Assembly (NCBI RefSeq): GCF_036898095.1
Contig: NC_090768.1
Coordinates: 47,253,420 to 47,317,419, forward strand
Source: Palaemon carinicauda
Taxonomy: Eukaryota; Arthropoda; Malacostraca; Decapoda; Palaemonidae
DNA length: 64,000 bases
Reading direction: 5' to 3'
Within the stretch, counting starts at the first letter, position 1. Each line of letters starts with the position of its first letter. The notes below the pieces were generated by a model. The model saw nothing but the letters and a program-made list of their open reading frames with translations. It did not search any database and was not told the DNA's origin. Shown in pieces: positions 24,101 to 32,600 of this stretch. Both the position numbers and the translations under genes were made by a program.

Positions 24101-27100
24101 ACATGCGAACATGACACAAATATTAAAAAAGAACTGGAGTGATTGCGTTTTCTTTTCCATTTCTTTTTTCCCTCTATCTCTCAAAGATCAATTTAAGATA
24201 TTTTGTAGCCTCAATAAGCACAAATTTATAATAGGCAATTATTCTTATGATCAAACAAACATACCAAAAATCATGAAATACATAATTGATCTCTCTCCAA
24301 AAAGATATATCTGATTTTAGTTATGATGGAAAATAGATACTACAGCAAAATGTTAAATGAAAAACATTATTTCTTAGTTAATCTTACCTACACTATTTAT
24401 TTTTTAGATAATCATACCTAATATGCCTATTTCTTTCTCAAACCAACAAACAAAAATTGTCCTAAAATTGAACAAAATAGGTATTTCTGGAAAAGTGAAA
24501 GGCAACCTTAGATGGCATCCCCTTTGTAATTGGTTGTGTTCAACAGTGCATTAGTCTCAGTAAGAATTTCTCCTCTACCGTTATTGTAGGTTTTTCATAT
24601 ATAAATAATTAGAAAAAGTCATATTCATTGCCATTGGAAGTTCGACCAAAATTATAAGTAATTGTTCCTTCACCTACTAAGTCATACTCCATCACAACAA
24701 AACCTTTGCCATCTGTTCAACCATCTGAAGTTGGAAAAAGGGCTTCTCTCATTTCTATTTTAACGCATCCATATGCTCCTACTGTATTGCCTCCAGTTAT
24801 TTCATACAAATTATTATACTGTGTTGGAAAATATCACTATCATCACTGTCCCCTTCAGCTTCTAAAACAGTCCTCATCTTTAACATCATCTGGATCATGT
24901 TAGCCAGCATCTGAATGATGTAAATTTTGGCTTATTGTCTGCATAGAACATGCATACAGCGCACTAGGATGGTCTTTGTGTGGATCCTTCCTTGGCTAAA
25001 CCAAAGGGGTGACTATTTTTACTGAGACTTTGTTGTCACTAAAAACAGAATGTTGGGTCATCAATTATGAGATTAAATTTATTGCCATATTCACTCAGAA
25101 AACCAGATTTTCTAACTCGAGGTCTATGGAGGTTGCTCATCTGTCTTTGAATGTGAATCACTGACTGCTGTGAGGGGGTATGTTGACATTTTTTTGACTA
25201 AGGGTTAATTCACATTGAGGATAGATGAGGAATAAATTTTACTTTTCAAAATATTTCAAGATAGTTTGGCAGTTGTGACTCTTGGTAGCCAATACTAACT
25301 ACTTTTACAGCATCTCTTCAGTTCTGGCTAAATTACATTTTGTTATGCTCCTTCCACTGGTCCCAAGCTGTACTTACCTTTTTATACTTCTTCTATACTT
25401 TTGTACTTCCAATTTACTCTTTAACCTCTTGATTTTTTATATATTCTTTAGAATTTTGGTCTTGTAAATCATGCTAATTCCTTTTTTCCTTGCTTTCCCA
25501 TCTTTTTATAGTGTTTTTACATTATTTCTGCGTACTTAACAAATGAAGTCCTCAGTGGAGGAGTAATGTATAGATTGTTCTATTAACCCCTTTATATTTC
25601 TTTTCAATTCATTGCATACTTGTAACTATTGTGGTAAGATCATTCTTCCTAAAATGTGATAGGTAATTTTGTTTAGTATATCTGGAATGTTGATATAAGA
25701 CAATACTTTTCCCCATGCTCCAATTTATTTCTCCTTTCTCACTTTCATCTGGTTGTACAGCAATGAAAAATTTCTACAAATAACATTATATTTCTGCAGA
25801 ATAATACAATACACTTAAGTTATCACTGGAAAATCTAATTATAATTTCACATTTGTACATACATACATATACCAGGGCAATTCCCCCAATTTTGGGGGGT
25901 AGCCGACATCAACAAATGAAACAAAACAAAAAAGGGGACCTCTACTCTCTACGTTCCTCCAGCCTAACAAGGGACTCAACCGAGTTCAGCTGGTACTGCT
26001 AGTAAAGTAGGTTAAATTATATCAGTATCTAGTTATGTATTTCATTTCGTGTGGGTATTGGTCCTTTACATTTCTTACTTGTTGAACAGCACTTGATGGA
26101 TCACAATGCTTTGTGCATATTGTACTCTACTTCATCACTAGTATTGTGTATTTCCTTGTTTTCACTTTGTGTAAACTCACTGATTTATTGTGTTCACTCA
26201 GGGTATGTGTTCCTCTTACTGATTAATTAAAGCAAACTGTAGATAAGATATTTACTAGCTTGGTAAAGGATAGTGGTTGCTCTAATTGATAAAGTAATAC
26301 ACTATTTTGATATACTGTATATTTTTATGTTACTGTACTATATACCAATAAATGTTTAATTTATATTTAAATAACTTTTGTCTTGAAATGTTTCAGTTTA
26401 AAGAAGCTCCTGAAAAACAAAGCAATTGATGAATGCTTATTTTAAACAGGCACTGCTGGTATGGTCCAAGATCGTACTGAGGACCTAGCTCCTGAAGAGA
26501 AGGTTGCAGACTATACTGATGATGAAGAGTCTGCGTCACATTCAGATGAATCTCTAGCAGAAGAGGCAGATACAGAGTCACATAGGGATGATAAGGTATG
26601 TGGTGAACTAAAGTAAAGTTACTGAATTATCGTTGACTACCTCTGTATATACCATTGTGCAAGTCCATCAAATGTATTATTATTTTAACTGTGAACTATG
26701 TTATAGTTTGGTCATGGAAGCTAATTGTTTTTATGTCAAGGAAGAATTTATTGAATAAGCAGAAGGCAGTGCAATTTTGATATTTTGTCTGAAGATTTTT
26801 TGAAAATATAAATTATACTTTAAATGAGATGCCAACCAGCATACAGTGGTAATCTTGAATAATACCAAATTTCTTGCCGTGTTTCTTGAAATTTTGCTGC
26901 ACTGAAAAATAATTTTTTATGAGTATGATTTGCTAACAAATTAAGGGAGGAAAAAATAGAATTCTTTCAAGTTGATCAAAGCATGCTAATAATTATAATT
27001 GAAGCCCTTTTCATAAACAAATGAGGTCACATTGTGGGGGAGTTAATTTCCTTAAAGTAAAATTTTAATAAGTATTTAATGTCTGCTCAATTGATTTTAC

Positions 27101-29699
27101 CCAGATATTTGTTAGTGAACTTTGTATGAATGTTTTGCAACTTTTAATAAGTTTTCGTTGGGTTGTGGTATGGTTTAAATGGCACTGCAGACTCATTCTC
27201 TTTAAACCTGCTACTCAAAGTGGCTAGCTTCAGAATTTGGGTAAGGTAACATGCAATCGGGTAATTTGTCTGGAAAAAAAATTGTCTGAATTGTCAAAAT
27301 TTTCAGTTCATCTGATTATTTTTTATGAAAAGGAAGTTGTTCAATTAATTTACTTGATTATTGTTAGATATGTTTAGCCATGAGTAATATCGCTAATAAT
27401 TAGATGATTCCATAGTTGATATGTAGAAATTTGGCTTTAGTATTCATTTTCAAAACATCACTATGAGGAAATTGCATTTGTGTAGGGGTGGTAGATATGT
27501 TCACTAGATTATATTAGAATTTACCAGTATTGTATTAATACACTGTGTTACTTAAGCTAACTTACGGTAACTCTTTCAGAATAATTTTGATGATGATGCG
27601 GAGTGGGAAAGATTCCAGAAAGGTTTGACGAAGAGAGAAAAGGCTCTTGAAGGAAAATCTAAAATATCTCACTCTGTACATTGTCCGTATTTCCCAGAAG
27701 ATAAGCAAGAACATTGGTGGACTTATGTTTGTGACCGTAAAAAGCATATGCTTATTACTGCGCCTTACCAGGTAAGCTAACTTTAGAAATGCTTAATTAT
27801 TTAGCAAGAAAAGAAAGATGTGTAAATATTTAGATCTAAGTCTGCTGGTTGAGTTTGAGTGATAGAAATTATTAAGTGCTTCTTCCCTTACATTATACAG
27901 ATTTCACCCAAGGGGGTTCTAGTAAACCTTTATTAGTGAAGACTGGTAGTCGTCGGTTTACGACTTTACGACCATATTTTCACTGTGATGACAAATATTT
28001 CCTTGGAAATAATGTATTTTCTTATACACAAATTAACTGTGTGTGTGTGTGTGTGTATGTGTTTTTTTAATATCTGTCGAAGGGGAGGGGGAGAGAGAGA
28101 ATGATAACTAATAACTTATTGTTGCTGATGTAATATTCATTATGAAGAGATTTTGCATGTTAAGAAATTTATATAAACAACTCTGTGTTATTTGTACTGT
28201 ATGTACGCATAATCACAATACGGTAGCATGACCTTAAGGTCAGCTGATGCCTACCTAAAGTAATTGTTGATTATTGAAATGCTCAAGAAATGGAAAAATA
28301 GAATATAAACATGCTTTAATAAACCACAATTAAACACAATTATACCTAATGAAATATGAAGCCTTAATAATGAAATGAAAATTAGATTCTGTAGGAAGTT
28401 TTAAAAATGAACTACCCGTACGTTTGTTTGCGCACGCATATGTACGGAGAAAGAGCGAGAACCTATTTGCGTGATAACTAATAATAATGACTTTAAATAA
28501 ACTGTATGAAAACCTTTATATACTATAAAATATTGGTGCTGATGTAATATTCATCTTGATATTTTGAATAAATTAAGAAATAAATAAAAAATACACCATT
28601 CGTATGTCCGCAATGTTTAGATACTGTAGCGGGACCTTCAGATCAGCTGATCATAACCAAAGGTAAGTAAAATATTAAGTAATTCAAGATTGTTAAAATG
28701 CTCTCAAAATTTAAAACTAGAATACAAAAATGCTTCAATAGGGCATATGATATCCTATGAAACAAGAAAAGGAAATTATGATACACAGTAAGAAAATATT
28801 GATAAAATATGACTTAGATGATTGCTGAATCATGACGTATAATAAATCTACGGAAACTTCACTTTTTAAGTTCGACATATGTCCAGATCACCTCATGATG
28901 CATCTCCTGGTCCCTACCTTGGTTGTAAGTTGACGACTACCTGTATTGGTTTCTTAAATGATAGGAACATTTTAAATTTTTAGTAATGATGAGACACGAA
29001 TGGTTATTACCTCCATGGAATTAAGGCAATTTATGATAATTGCATTTCTAAAAGAACAAATTAATTGAACCTTGAATTTTTTTTTTTTTTTTTTACTAAC
29101 CCATTACTTTTCCAATTTTCCATCTCCCTGAACTACATTCTCATGGTGAAATTTTCCCAATCAATTAACAGGGCCAGTCTGACTGCCAAGAACCAACTGA
29201 TATGCCATGCATATACTGCTTTTAATTTTTGTTTTGGAGCATTTATGACAGATTTAACTATAAATAATGGGTTTGTTTTAGAAAATCATTTGATAAAATA
29301 TTACTTATTTCAGTTGAGATCTTTATTTATTTATTTTTTTTTCCTATTTAATACAGTATTAGCATAGCCTCCTCATGCTTTTAACATTTTCTATTTCATC
29401 AGATAACAAACCTTGTTGATCAAGAGGAAGTGCAGCTCAAGTTTACAGCTCCTCAAAAGCCAGGGATTTACACTTATCAAGTTTGTCTGCGTTCTGACTC
29501 CTACGTAGGCTTTGACCAAGTACAAGATATTAAACTAGATGTGAAAGAGGCTAGAGAAATTCCCACAGAACATCCTCAGTGGCAGGAATGTTCAAGTGAT
29601 GAGGAAGATGATGATGATAATGATCTGGGTAAAGATGATGGTGAGGAGTCTGAATATACCACTGATGAAGAAGTAACGGACGAAAGTGATGAGGAGTGA
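1282..29699 (+). CDS. SEC63: SEC63, ER translocation protein (3' ten exons of a split gene)
   Basis: SEC63 is an ER membrane protein that recruits the lumenal Hsp70 BiP through its J domain and works with the Sec61 channel in protein import. Ten GT-AG exons join in frame: 1282-1505, 2656-2784, 6493-6680, 7704-7907, 10820-10986, 12458-12612, 14492-14630, 26450-26595, 27580-27771, 29403-29699. They give about 613 residues; animal SEC63 is about 760, so roughly 150 N-terminal residues (first membrane segments and the HPD part of the J domain) lie before the window. Order seen: end of the J domain, a membrane segment, Brl region, Lys-rich then acidic linker, second half of the Brl fold, acidic tail (typical of SEC63). 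All phases match across the junctions, including the 11.8-kb intron 7. Family assignment is from remembered SEC63 sequence; exon edges are read directly. Confidence 0.93.
1506..2655 (+). other. SEC63 intron, no internal gene
   Basis: AT-rich intron of 1150 bases. I see no coding frame or recognisable repeat in it. Confidence 0.8.
2656..2784 (+). CDS. SEC63: SEC63 exon b
   Basis: 43 codons between acceptor ctttttag and donor gtaagt, both phases 0. Encodes the start of the cytosolic Brl region (VLLDTTQLYYYFVHKTPHM...). Confidence 0.92.
3300..6275 (+). mobile_element. Decayed DIRS-type retroelement in SEC63 intron 2
   Basis: GC content rises and broken coding-like frames appear. About 3330-4060 contains a Ser/Lys-rich gag-like stretch (the 3771-4061 frame with Ser runs). 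About 4090-4350 is an open frame (DAQTHAGYEDFIDYDLVI...). About 4830-5640 is a recognisable tyrosine recombinase relic. No reverse transcriptase is legible, so a large internal deletion is likely. 5650-6275 looks like the 3' end and repeats near the window start. Stops and frameshifts show it is old. Extent is approximate. Confidence 0.65.
4830..5640 (+). pseudogene. DIRS tyrosine recombinase relic
   Basis: From 5020 one frame reads DLTPKTIFLLAFASVKRVD, the block around the first catalytic Arg; element 1 in this window has LTLKTF then ATAKRVSEI at the same place. At 5251, LCSLRALRCYKRR parallels LCPVRALKYYLRR of element 1. From 5441, in another frame, AYEVGGIGLMFALKKN parallels THEVRAVATSVAFKQN. 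The His and Arg of the HxxR box are replaced (Tyr, Gly), and frameshifts and stops separate the blocks. It cannot make an active enzyme. Orientation is the same as the host gene. Confidence 0.75.
6493..6680 (+). CDS. SEC63: SEC63 exon c
   Basis: 188 nt between acceptor catttgtag and donor gtaagt; ends in phase 2. Encodes ERPTDNIELPQLIKQL and then the helix around YSIKARSLLHAHLSRMKLP, clear SEC63 Brl sequence. Confidence 0.93.
6681..7703 (+). other. SEC63 intron, no internal gene
   Basis: AT-rich intron of 1023 bases with no recognisable repeat or frame beyond exon-adjacent read-through. Confidence 0.75.
7704..7907 (+). CDS. SEC63: SEC63 exon d
   Basis: 204 nt between acceptor catttcag and donor gtaaaa. 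Continues the Brl helical bundle: CCPILIQEMVTCVSQLI, then the stretch ending LMQLPHVTEETLR, matching SEC63 (LLQLPHIEEDNLR type). The frame stays open upstream into the intron, but the splice from exon c and family similarity fix the start. Confidence 0.93.
8413..8480. repeat. 34-bp tandem duplication
   Basis: A 34-bp unit starting gtatcttcattggtgcc occurs twice head to tail (starts 8413 and 8447) with no visible difference. Recent local duplication in intron 4. Confidence 0.9.
9072..9114 (+). repeat. Poly-A run of 43
   Basis: Uninterrupted A run followed by gaagcagcagc. No coding or SINE body is legible just upstream, so it may be a tail of an unrecognised retro-insert or a simple homopolymer. 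Confidence 0.85.
9115..10819 (+). other. Remainder of SEC63 intron 4
   Basis: Apart from the minisatellite no gene, RNA or named repeat is seen; AT-rich. Confidence 0.7.
9680..9958. repeat. About 41-bp minisatellite, roughly six diverged units
   Basis: Units share the core cttttctagtcagaaaagaa followed by attacatyytgcagttgc. Cores start near 9801, 9842, 9882 (diverged) and 9920, with two weaker units before an AAT triplet run at about 9780-9790. Spacing is 41, about 41 and 38 bases. Confidence 0.75.
10820..10986 (+). CDS. SEC63: SEC63 exon e
   Basis: 167 nt between acceptor tattttcag and donor gtatag. Encodes the helix-hairpin-helix-like part of the Brl domain (RRPIRTIEQLLSLTPNERSH) and MPHIDMDINYEG. 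Confidence 0.92.
10987..12457 (+). other. SEC63 intron 5, no internal gene
   Basis: AT-rich intron of 1471 bases, with a T run near 11748-11764. Nothing else recognised. Confidence 0.75.
12458..12612 (+). CDS. SEC63: SEC63 exon f
   Basis: 155 nt between acceptor catttag and donor gtagga. Encodes VVDDDDNVVFTAGAIVTVTV, the first beta strands of the Brl immunoglobulin-like part, then a short polar tail ending EEQQ. Confidence 0.92.
13313..13808 (+). repeat. Dispersed decapod repeat, split by a MITE
   Basis: Begins gtagtaccatcagtgcatct and continues through gtgcactgtaggcatta. The 3' part resumes at 13741 with gcactgaatggtctcaaaga. A second, truncated copy of the 5' part starts near 36066. The two halves flank a 303-bp insertion at 13434-13736. 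I recognise the family as common in decapod genomes but cannot name it. Confidence 0.65.
13434..13736. mobile_element. TTAA-flanked MITE (piggyBac-like ends)
   Basis: Left end TTAA then CCCTTTTACCCCCA; right end is the inverted complement (TGGGGGTAAAAGGG) followed by TTAT. Body of 303 bases with no coding capacity. It contains two near-palindromic acgtaccggtacgt-type sites (13663 and 13704 areas). The flanking TTAA/TTAT fits a piggyBac-type 4-bp target duplication with one mutated base. Confidence 0.75.
13810..13925 (+). repeat. Dispersed repeat with CCCCCAATTTTGGGGGG hairpin, copy 1
   Basis: Contains catacatacatata, then cccccaattttggggggtag, then gggacctctactctctacgt. The same order recurs at 25853-25998, and a diverged inverted copy at about 36385-36560. 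The perfect CCCCCAATTTTGGGGG palindrome would form a strong hairpin. Probably the 3' end of a non-LTR or SINE family; family not identified. Confidence 0.75.
14492..14630 (+). CDS. SEC63: SEC63 exon g: Lys-rich linker
   Basis: 139 nt between acceptor cttttcag and donor gtaaga. It encodes a low-complexity, Lys/Gln-rich segment beginning AAKTNSGWKKPQKKVNKSK. Human SEC63 has an equivalent W-containing basic linker at this place. Ends in phase 1. Confidence 0.9.
15156..15309 (+). repeat. Element 1 left inverted terminal repeat (154 bp)
   Basis: From cttacccgatgatcatg to aagaactcaatttt; the reverse complement is at 21382-21535 with no mismatch that I can see. A further 16 bases (15140-15155) outside it are unique to the left end. 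Confidence 0.92.
15526..17907 (+). pseudogene. DIRS element 1 gag-like ORF with one in-frame stop
   Basis: Two open stretches (15526-16470 and 16483-17907) lie in the same frame, separated by one TAG at 16468-16470. The N-terminus has a Cys-rich set (CSVRACS, then CSNCRGKSC, then CEEC), probably metal-binding, as in other DIRS gag proteins. Next come a short coiled region (residues about 110-145), a long Ser/Pro/His-rich low-complexity part and a conserved C-terminal part with a basic tail (GRTSSRGGTRADSHRGKSKK). Start chosen at the first ATG after the left repeat. Expected role: packaging the RNA. The stop could be mutation or, less likely, read-through. Confidence 0.75.
17717..19966 (+). 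CDS. DIRS element 1 reverse transcriptase / RNase H polyprotein
   Basis: 750-codon frame in +1 relation to gag, overlapping its last 191 bases. The reverse transcriptase has GGWRPVLDVSALNAF, then VSLDLKDAYFHVPVHP, FGLSTAPLVFTKLM, and the catalytic YLDD near residue 272 (nt about 18529). RNase H begins near residue 437 with SDASDTGWG and continues to NSDNTTALAYI and DMNVMADRLSR. After it comes the DIRS-specific region (TIDLFATSMTKRLP ... FAFPPFKI ... LVAPLWPAREW) that has been described as methylase-like in this group. The ORF's real start is uncertain, as the first 80 codons overlap gag. No stop within. It copies the element RNA to DNA. Confidence 0.88.
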   Translation: MTWWRPPHVRLKLYLPCLDLGWTHQRLGSSRPFVAEPPAEEVPVPTVTVANRRRVPSPQKAESDCLPLQTAVGARLKNFWQAWESRGADAQSVKLLREGYRIPFCRSPPLATSPINLSPNYKEKDKRLALQQEVSLLLQKGAVVIVRDHQSPGFYNRLFLVAKKTGGWRPVLDVSALNAFVTKQTFTMETTKSVLAAVRKEDWMVSLDLKDAYFHVPVHPDSQPFLRFVFGKVVYQFQALCFGLSTAPLVFTKLMRNIAKFLHLADIRASLYLDDWLLRAPSSRRCLENLRWTMDLTKELGLLVNIEKSQLVPSQTIVYLGMEIQSRAFRAFPSAPRISQALECIQSMLRRNRCSVRQWMSLTGTLSSLAQFIELGRLHLRPLQYHLAAHWRKDMTLEAVSVPISEEMRSTLTWWKNSILLKEGLPLAVQTPDHCLFSDASDTGWGATLDGQECSGTWNQEQRTLHINCKELLAVHLALINFKSLHLSKVVEVNSDNTTALAYISKQGGTHSRKLFEIARDLLIWSKDRKISLVTRFIQGDMNVMADRLSRKGQVIPTEWTLHMNVCSRLWALWGQPTIDLFATSMTKRLPMYCSPIPDPAAVHVDAFLLDWSHLDLFAFPPFKIVNRVLQKFASHEGTRLTLVAPLWPAREWFTEVLQWLVDVPRTLPLRVDLLRQPHVKKVHPSLHALRLTAFRLSKDSQELEAFRRRQPERLPEQGGHPLSKSISQNGKSSEAGARRMQFPQPVPL
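19750..20863 (+). pseudogene. DIRS element 1 tyrosine recombinase, split by a frameshift
   Basis: The N-terminal core-binding part (about 19750-20250, frame 1) includes TLKVYQSKWEVFRSWCKANA. At about 20250 the reading frame must shift by one base: frame 1 runs into a stop at 20272, whereas frame 2 continues ATAKRVSEIHAFS with the first catalytic Arg. The rest (to 20863) contains THEVR (HxxR at 20651-20662) and the nucleophile Tyr in SFYLKD (TAC at 20759). All key residues are present, only split. The enzyme would integrate a circular DNA form without target duplication. The frame-1 stretch before about 19700 is a shadow of the polymerase ORF. Confidence 0.82.
20864..21256 (+). other. Element 1 3' non-coding region
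   Basis: Between the recombinase stop and the internal complementary region. Includes a short inverted repeat, ggaaggctaagaagccttcc, near 20926-20945 that could fold as a hairpin in the RNA. No coding. Confidence 0.6.
21257..21331 (+). repeat. Element 1 internal complementary region (circle junction copy)
   Basis: 21257-21279 is the reverse complement of the left outer end (15140-15162). 21278-21331 is the reverse complement of the right outer end (21519-21572). The two halves meet at a shared AT. This is the classic DIRS internal region that lets the ends be completed during replication. Confidence 0.9.
21382..21535 (-). repeat. Element 1 right inverted terminal repeat (154 bp)
   Basis: Inverted copy of 15156-15309. 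Outside it, 37 right-specific bases (21536-21572) end at the shared AT. Confidence 0.92.
21969..22945 (+). pseudogene. Tigger-like transposase relic (DDE_1, CENP-B-type)
   Basis: Pieces read in order. MPAKYSTPSKSFG opens at 21969. MLKEGRNYIDISCHCSINES resembles the N-terminal CENP-B/psq helix-turn-helix. AEFIVSKDWFDKFQRNFNLK is the Tc5/CENP-B second DNA-binding domain. NNAGFLTKSVLVYKSQNPR belongs to the DDE core, and LIQPMDQSL near 22877 is the late core motif. Stops and frame changes interrupt it throughout, so it is non-functional. The enzyme type cuts and pastes at TA. Identification rests on the order of these motifs. Confidence 0.85.
23094..23345 (+). repeat. Dispersed decapod repeat, first part (interrupted)
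   Basis: After a short ATT run it reads cttgctaagctacaaaccta, then gctataagcccaggggctcc, then cagtgtgctcgagtgtaccc. I recognise this as an abundant decapod repeat. Its continuation (gaggctatggcactacccaa) appears only at 23732, after about 380 foreign bases. Confidence 0.7.
23346..23720. mobile_element. GC-rich insertion inside the dispersed repeat
   Basis: About 375 bases, distinctly GC-richer than both flanks, from cccgttcgtcgttgtcgg to cctatcttaaaataaag. The ending aaaataaag could be a polyadenylation-like tail. No coding domain recognised in either strand. Could be a SINE, a processed RNA or a non-autonomous transposon. Exact ends unknown. Confidence 0.5.
23725..23860 (+). repeat. Dispersed decapod repeat, second part
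   Basis: gaggctatggcactacccaa, then agagaacaatggtttgatt, continuing the family interrupted at 23345. Confidence 0.65.
24490..25180 (-). pseudogene. Unidentified decayed coding-like block
   Basis: On the minus strand, broken frames read as protein: SNLHRPRVRKSGFLSEYGNK near 25090-25150, and VVMEYDLVGEGTITYNFGRT near 24640-24700, with stops between. I do not recognise the family. It may be a processed pseudogene or another DNA transposon relic in SEC63 intron 7. Confidence is in coding-like appearance only. Confidence 0.35.
25853..25998 (+). repeat. Dispersed repeat with CCCCCAATTTTGGGGGG hairpin, copy 2
   Basis: Same order as 13810-13925 but longer at the 3' end (cctaacaagggactcaaccg, agttcagctggtactgct). 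Nearly identical over the shared 100 bases. Confidence 0.78.
25999..26449 (+). other. End of SEC63 intron 7
   Basis: AT-rich with no recognised element. Confidence 0.7.
26450..26595 (+). CDS. SEC63: SEC63 exon h: acidic linker
   Basis: 146 nt between acceptor ttaaacag (a weak polypyrimidine tract) and donor gtatgt. Encodes an acidic Glu/Asp/Ser-rich segment (TDDEESASHSDESLAEEADT). Phase fits exon g across an 11.8-kb intron enlarged by transposons. The segment is shorter than in vertebrates, as expected for a disordered linker. Confidence 0.87.
26596..27579 (+). other. SEC63 intron 8, no internal gene
   Basis: 984 bases, AT-rich, nothing recognised. Confidence 0.75.
27580..27771 (+). CDS. 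SEC63: SEC63 exon i
   Basis: 64 codons between acceptor ctctttcag and donor gtaagc. Encodes AEWERFQKGLTKREKALEGK and then SHSVHCPYFPEDKQEHWWTY, a highly conserved SEC63 stretch at the start of the second Brl half. Confidence 0.94.
27772..29402 (+). other. SEC63 intron 9 with short GT run
   Basis: 1631 bases. A (gt)n run at about 28038-28055 and a T run at about 29079-29094. No gene. Confidence 0.75.
29403..29699 (+). CDS. SEC63: SEC63 terminal coding exon
   Basis: Acceptor atttcatcag precedes 29403; the stop TGA is at 29697-29699. Encodes the last beta strands (VQLKFTAPQKPGIYTYQVCL, RSDSYVGFDQVQDIKLDV), the HPQW motif, and an acidic tail ending DESDEE. An acidic C-terminus is the known Sec62-binding region in this family. 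Confidence 0.95.
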   Translation: MTNLVDQEEVQLKFTAPQKPGIYTYQVCLRSDSYVGFDQVQDIKLDVKEAREIPTEHPQWQECSSDEEDDDDNDLGKDDGEESEYTTDEEVTDESDEE

Positions 29700-32600
29700 A
29701 AGGTTTGAACATTTGCATATCTGTGGTTAGGAAATACCAGTTAATTAGTAGTGGCATTTTATTTTAAGAATGTTATGAGAGAAAAAGAATTTAAGATGTC
29801 AGCAATAAGAAAACATGGTGGTTTATATTTTGGCTACTCTCCAGTCATTCAAGAGTAGCTTAACAAGTCAGACTACTTAATAAGAACTGAAACCATTGGC
29901 CTTGAAGTTGTATTGTTATGGGTAGAACCAAGTTTGAATTAAGCTAGAAACTAAAATATTTTGGCATATATATTTATTGCAAGTTTATAAGCGAAGCAAA
30001 TATTACATTTAGTTATTTCTTTATAGATTGTTTATATCCCCAATTCTTTGTTATAATTTGTTTTGAAATCTAGATATAAAACTTTTACATTAACATATTT
30101 TGCTTTTAGTTTTCAATGCACATTTTTTTTAAAGCATTAAGTGCTCCTGTCTCATTTGACATTTTTTCAAAAGGAATATGAAGTATTATTGAGTGGTAAT
30201 GGATTTCATGTTAATAGTGATAAAATTTAAAAGTATTATGGTTAGTCATATTTTGTCAGTGGGTTGGTGTTTGACTGAAAACCATTCGATTAAGTTGAGG
30301 GTTAGGACTTTAAAGAATTATCAATTAATTATATAATGTCACCAGTAAAATATGTCATTGTAGTTCAGGTGCTCTTAGTTGCAATGTTTATAATAACCCA
30401 TTTAAATGATAATCCTCACATTTATGAATACATCATGTAGAATTGTTTCAGCATGGCTGTTGAAGAATTGGTAATATTTTCATTTCTTACATGGTCATGT
30501 GTAAGTGATGGGATATTATAGCCTCTTGATTATATTTCCATACAAGTAATTTAATTTTTCGTGAGCAGCAACAACGAAAACAGCCTCCTCTTTCATTTGG
30601 CAGATCATTTATTTGTTATACACTAGGTAAGCAACATTTTATTGATAAATTTCATACATACTCATTTGTTGAAAGAACCGGATTAAAAAATTAAGGCTAA
30701 AATTTTTTTTTGCTTTTTTTATTTTGAAACAAAATTGTTTTTATATCAACTGTACAGTACTATCTTTGAGATTTACTTTTTTGAAAAATTTTGAAAACAG
30801 TAAAAAGTGTTGAAGAAATTCTCTTGAATTAAATTTTAAACATTTTGAGATAAGGAAGATTTAAAAATTCCACTATAAGATAGGCAAGTATTGTAGTCTA
30901 ATTATTTTTTATTCATCTTGGAAAAAAATTTAGCTATTTAAATGATAGAATTACTAGAAAGGTACCTATAAACTTTTATGGACTTTTTTTCAGGTTAGAT
31001 GCCATTGTGAAAAACAGGTACAATCCCTAAATTTTTTTGAAGTACTGTACTTTCTGTGCCCCTCTACCTTCTGAAGTAATTATGTTTGCATTGTCCTATG
31101 AGAAAATTTGTTTGTTAAATGTAAAGCTGAAGCAATGCAGGAAAAAGACCCTGCTGAAAAAGCAACAAATATATTGGGAAAAAAAAAATTCATGAACATT
31201 TTGAACCATTAGACAAAAACACTTGCGTACAAACAAAACTTAACGGAGAAAATATTTGTAGATCAGTGCTACTATAAATTTGTACTAAGTTTGTGAGATG
31301 AATTTCAATAGCTGAAAGAAATTAAATTTGAAGAATTGATCTCTATAAAAGACATCATGCTTAAGTGAAAGTGATTGTAGTTTGTTAGCATAGTCCTTTG
31401 ATCAATACTAGAAGATGAAAACATTTACAGATTAAATTTATTTCCTCTATAATTGTACAAAATATTTGGCCAATTTAGAATGATTAAGCTAAAATCTGAT
31501 GGGGTTTGCTTTAACTAATTTTATAAGTGCAATAGTTAGGAGTTTTATGAGTTTAATTCATTCTGGGAGTGAGCAATTAATCTTAAATGATCGTATTCTG
31601 AAAAATTTTTCCCATAAGAAATAAAGGAAATTCTCTGTGTGTTCCACTGGTCCATAAATACACATTTTTAAAGGTCTATAATGGAATTTAGTGAACAAAT
31701 TAAACAATAACCTCTAACATCAGAAAACAGTATAAATGAAGTATTGACAAATAAACTCGCTTTACCTTTAAAAATAGTCGTGGCTGGCATGAAGGAAACG
31801 AGAGAGGAGATGGGTTAATGCTTAGGAGAGAATCTTTCTATGACCAGTTCTGATAAAATATTGGGAGTTCTCTTTTGAACTACACTATTAATAACTGAAT
31901 TGCTTAATCTATGCTCATTTATTTTACACTTGAATTCACGTTTCACAAGGAACCTAGCTAGTGGACTGATTTTGCCTTTTTATAAAATTGCATGAAAATG
32001 GGGTATAAAATCACACGAACACTATATGGTGTATGGGCACCGTTTGACTGATTTCATGCCAGTCTCGTTAGTACTTATCCATTAAATATGCCCATACAGC
32101 TCAAAATTTTACTTTCAGATACAATGGTCATAAATGAATTTGAAACCAATTTGAACTTGTATGTCTGAATACCGATTTACTTGTATTCAAAGTTACTCGT
32201 AAACTGAGGTACTACTGTAACTTACTCTTGCAGCTTCATTATGGCATAACTAAGAAAGAATCTATTATATTGTTTATTTTTCAACATAATGAACATTTAA
32301 TGAAAATAAGAAGTTGGAGATAAAATGTATCTTAAAAGGGTTAAAAATTAGGTGTTGCACCATTTTCTATTTCACTGCGCACTGATGTTTAGAGACAAGA
32401 ATTAGATCAAGTTGAACATGACAATATTCTCTTCCATGTAACTACCAGTTAAAGAAGCTCAAAGAAACACATGACAGATTAAAAAAATTTTAATAGGCAA
32501 TTGTGACATGGTGTAAATTGATAACCAAGAATCTGTCAAATTGTTCACCTTAAAGAATGTATCCCTAGGTCCATCATTATGGGAGCTTGGAAATATGACC

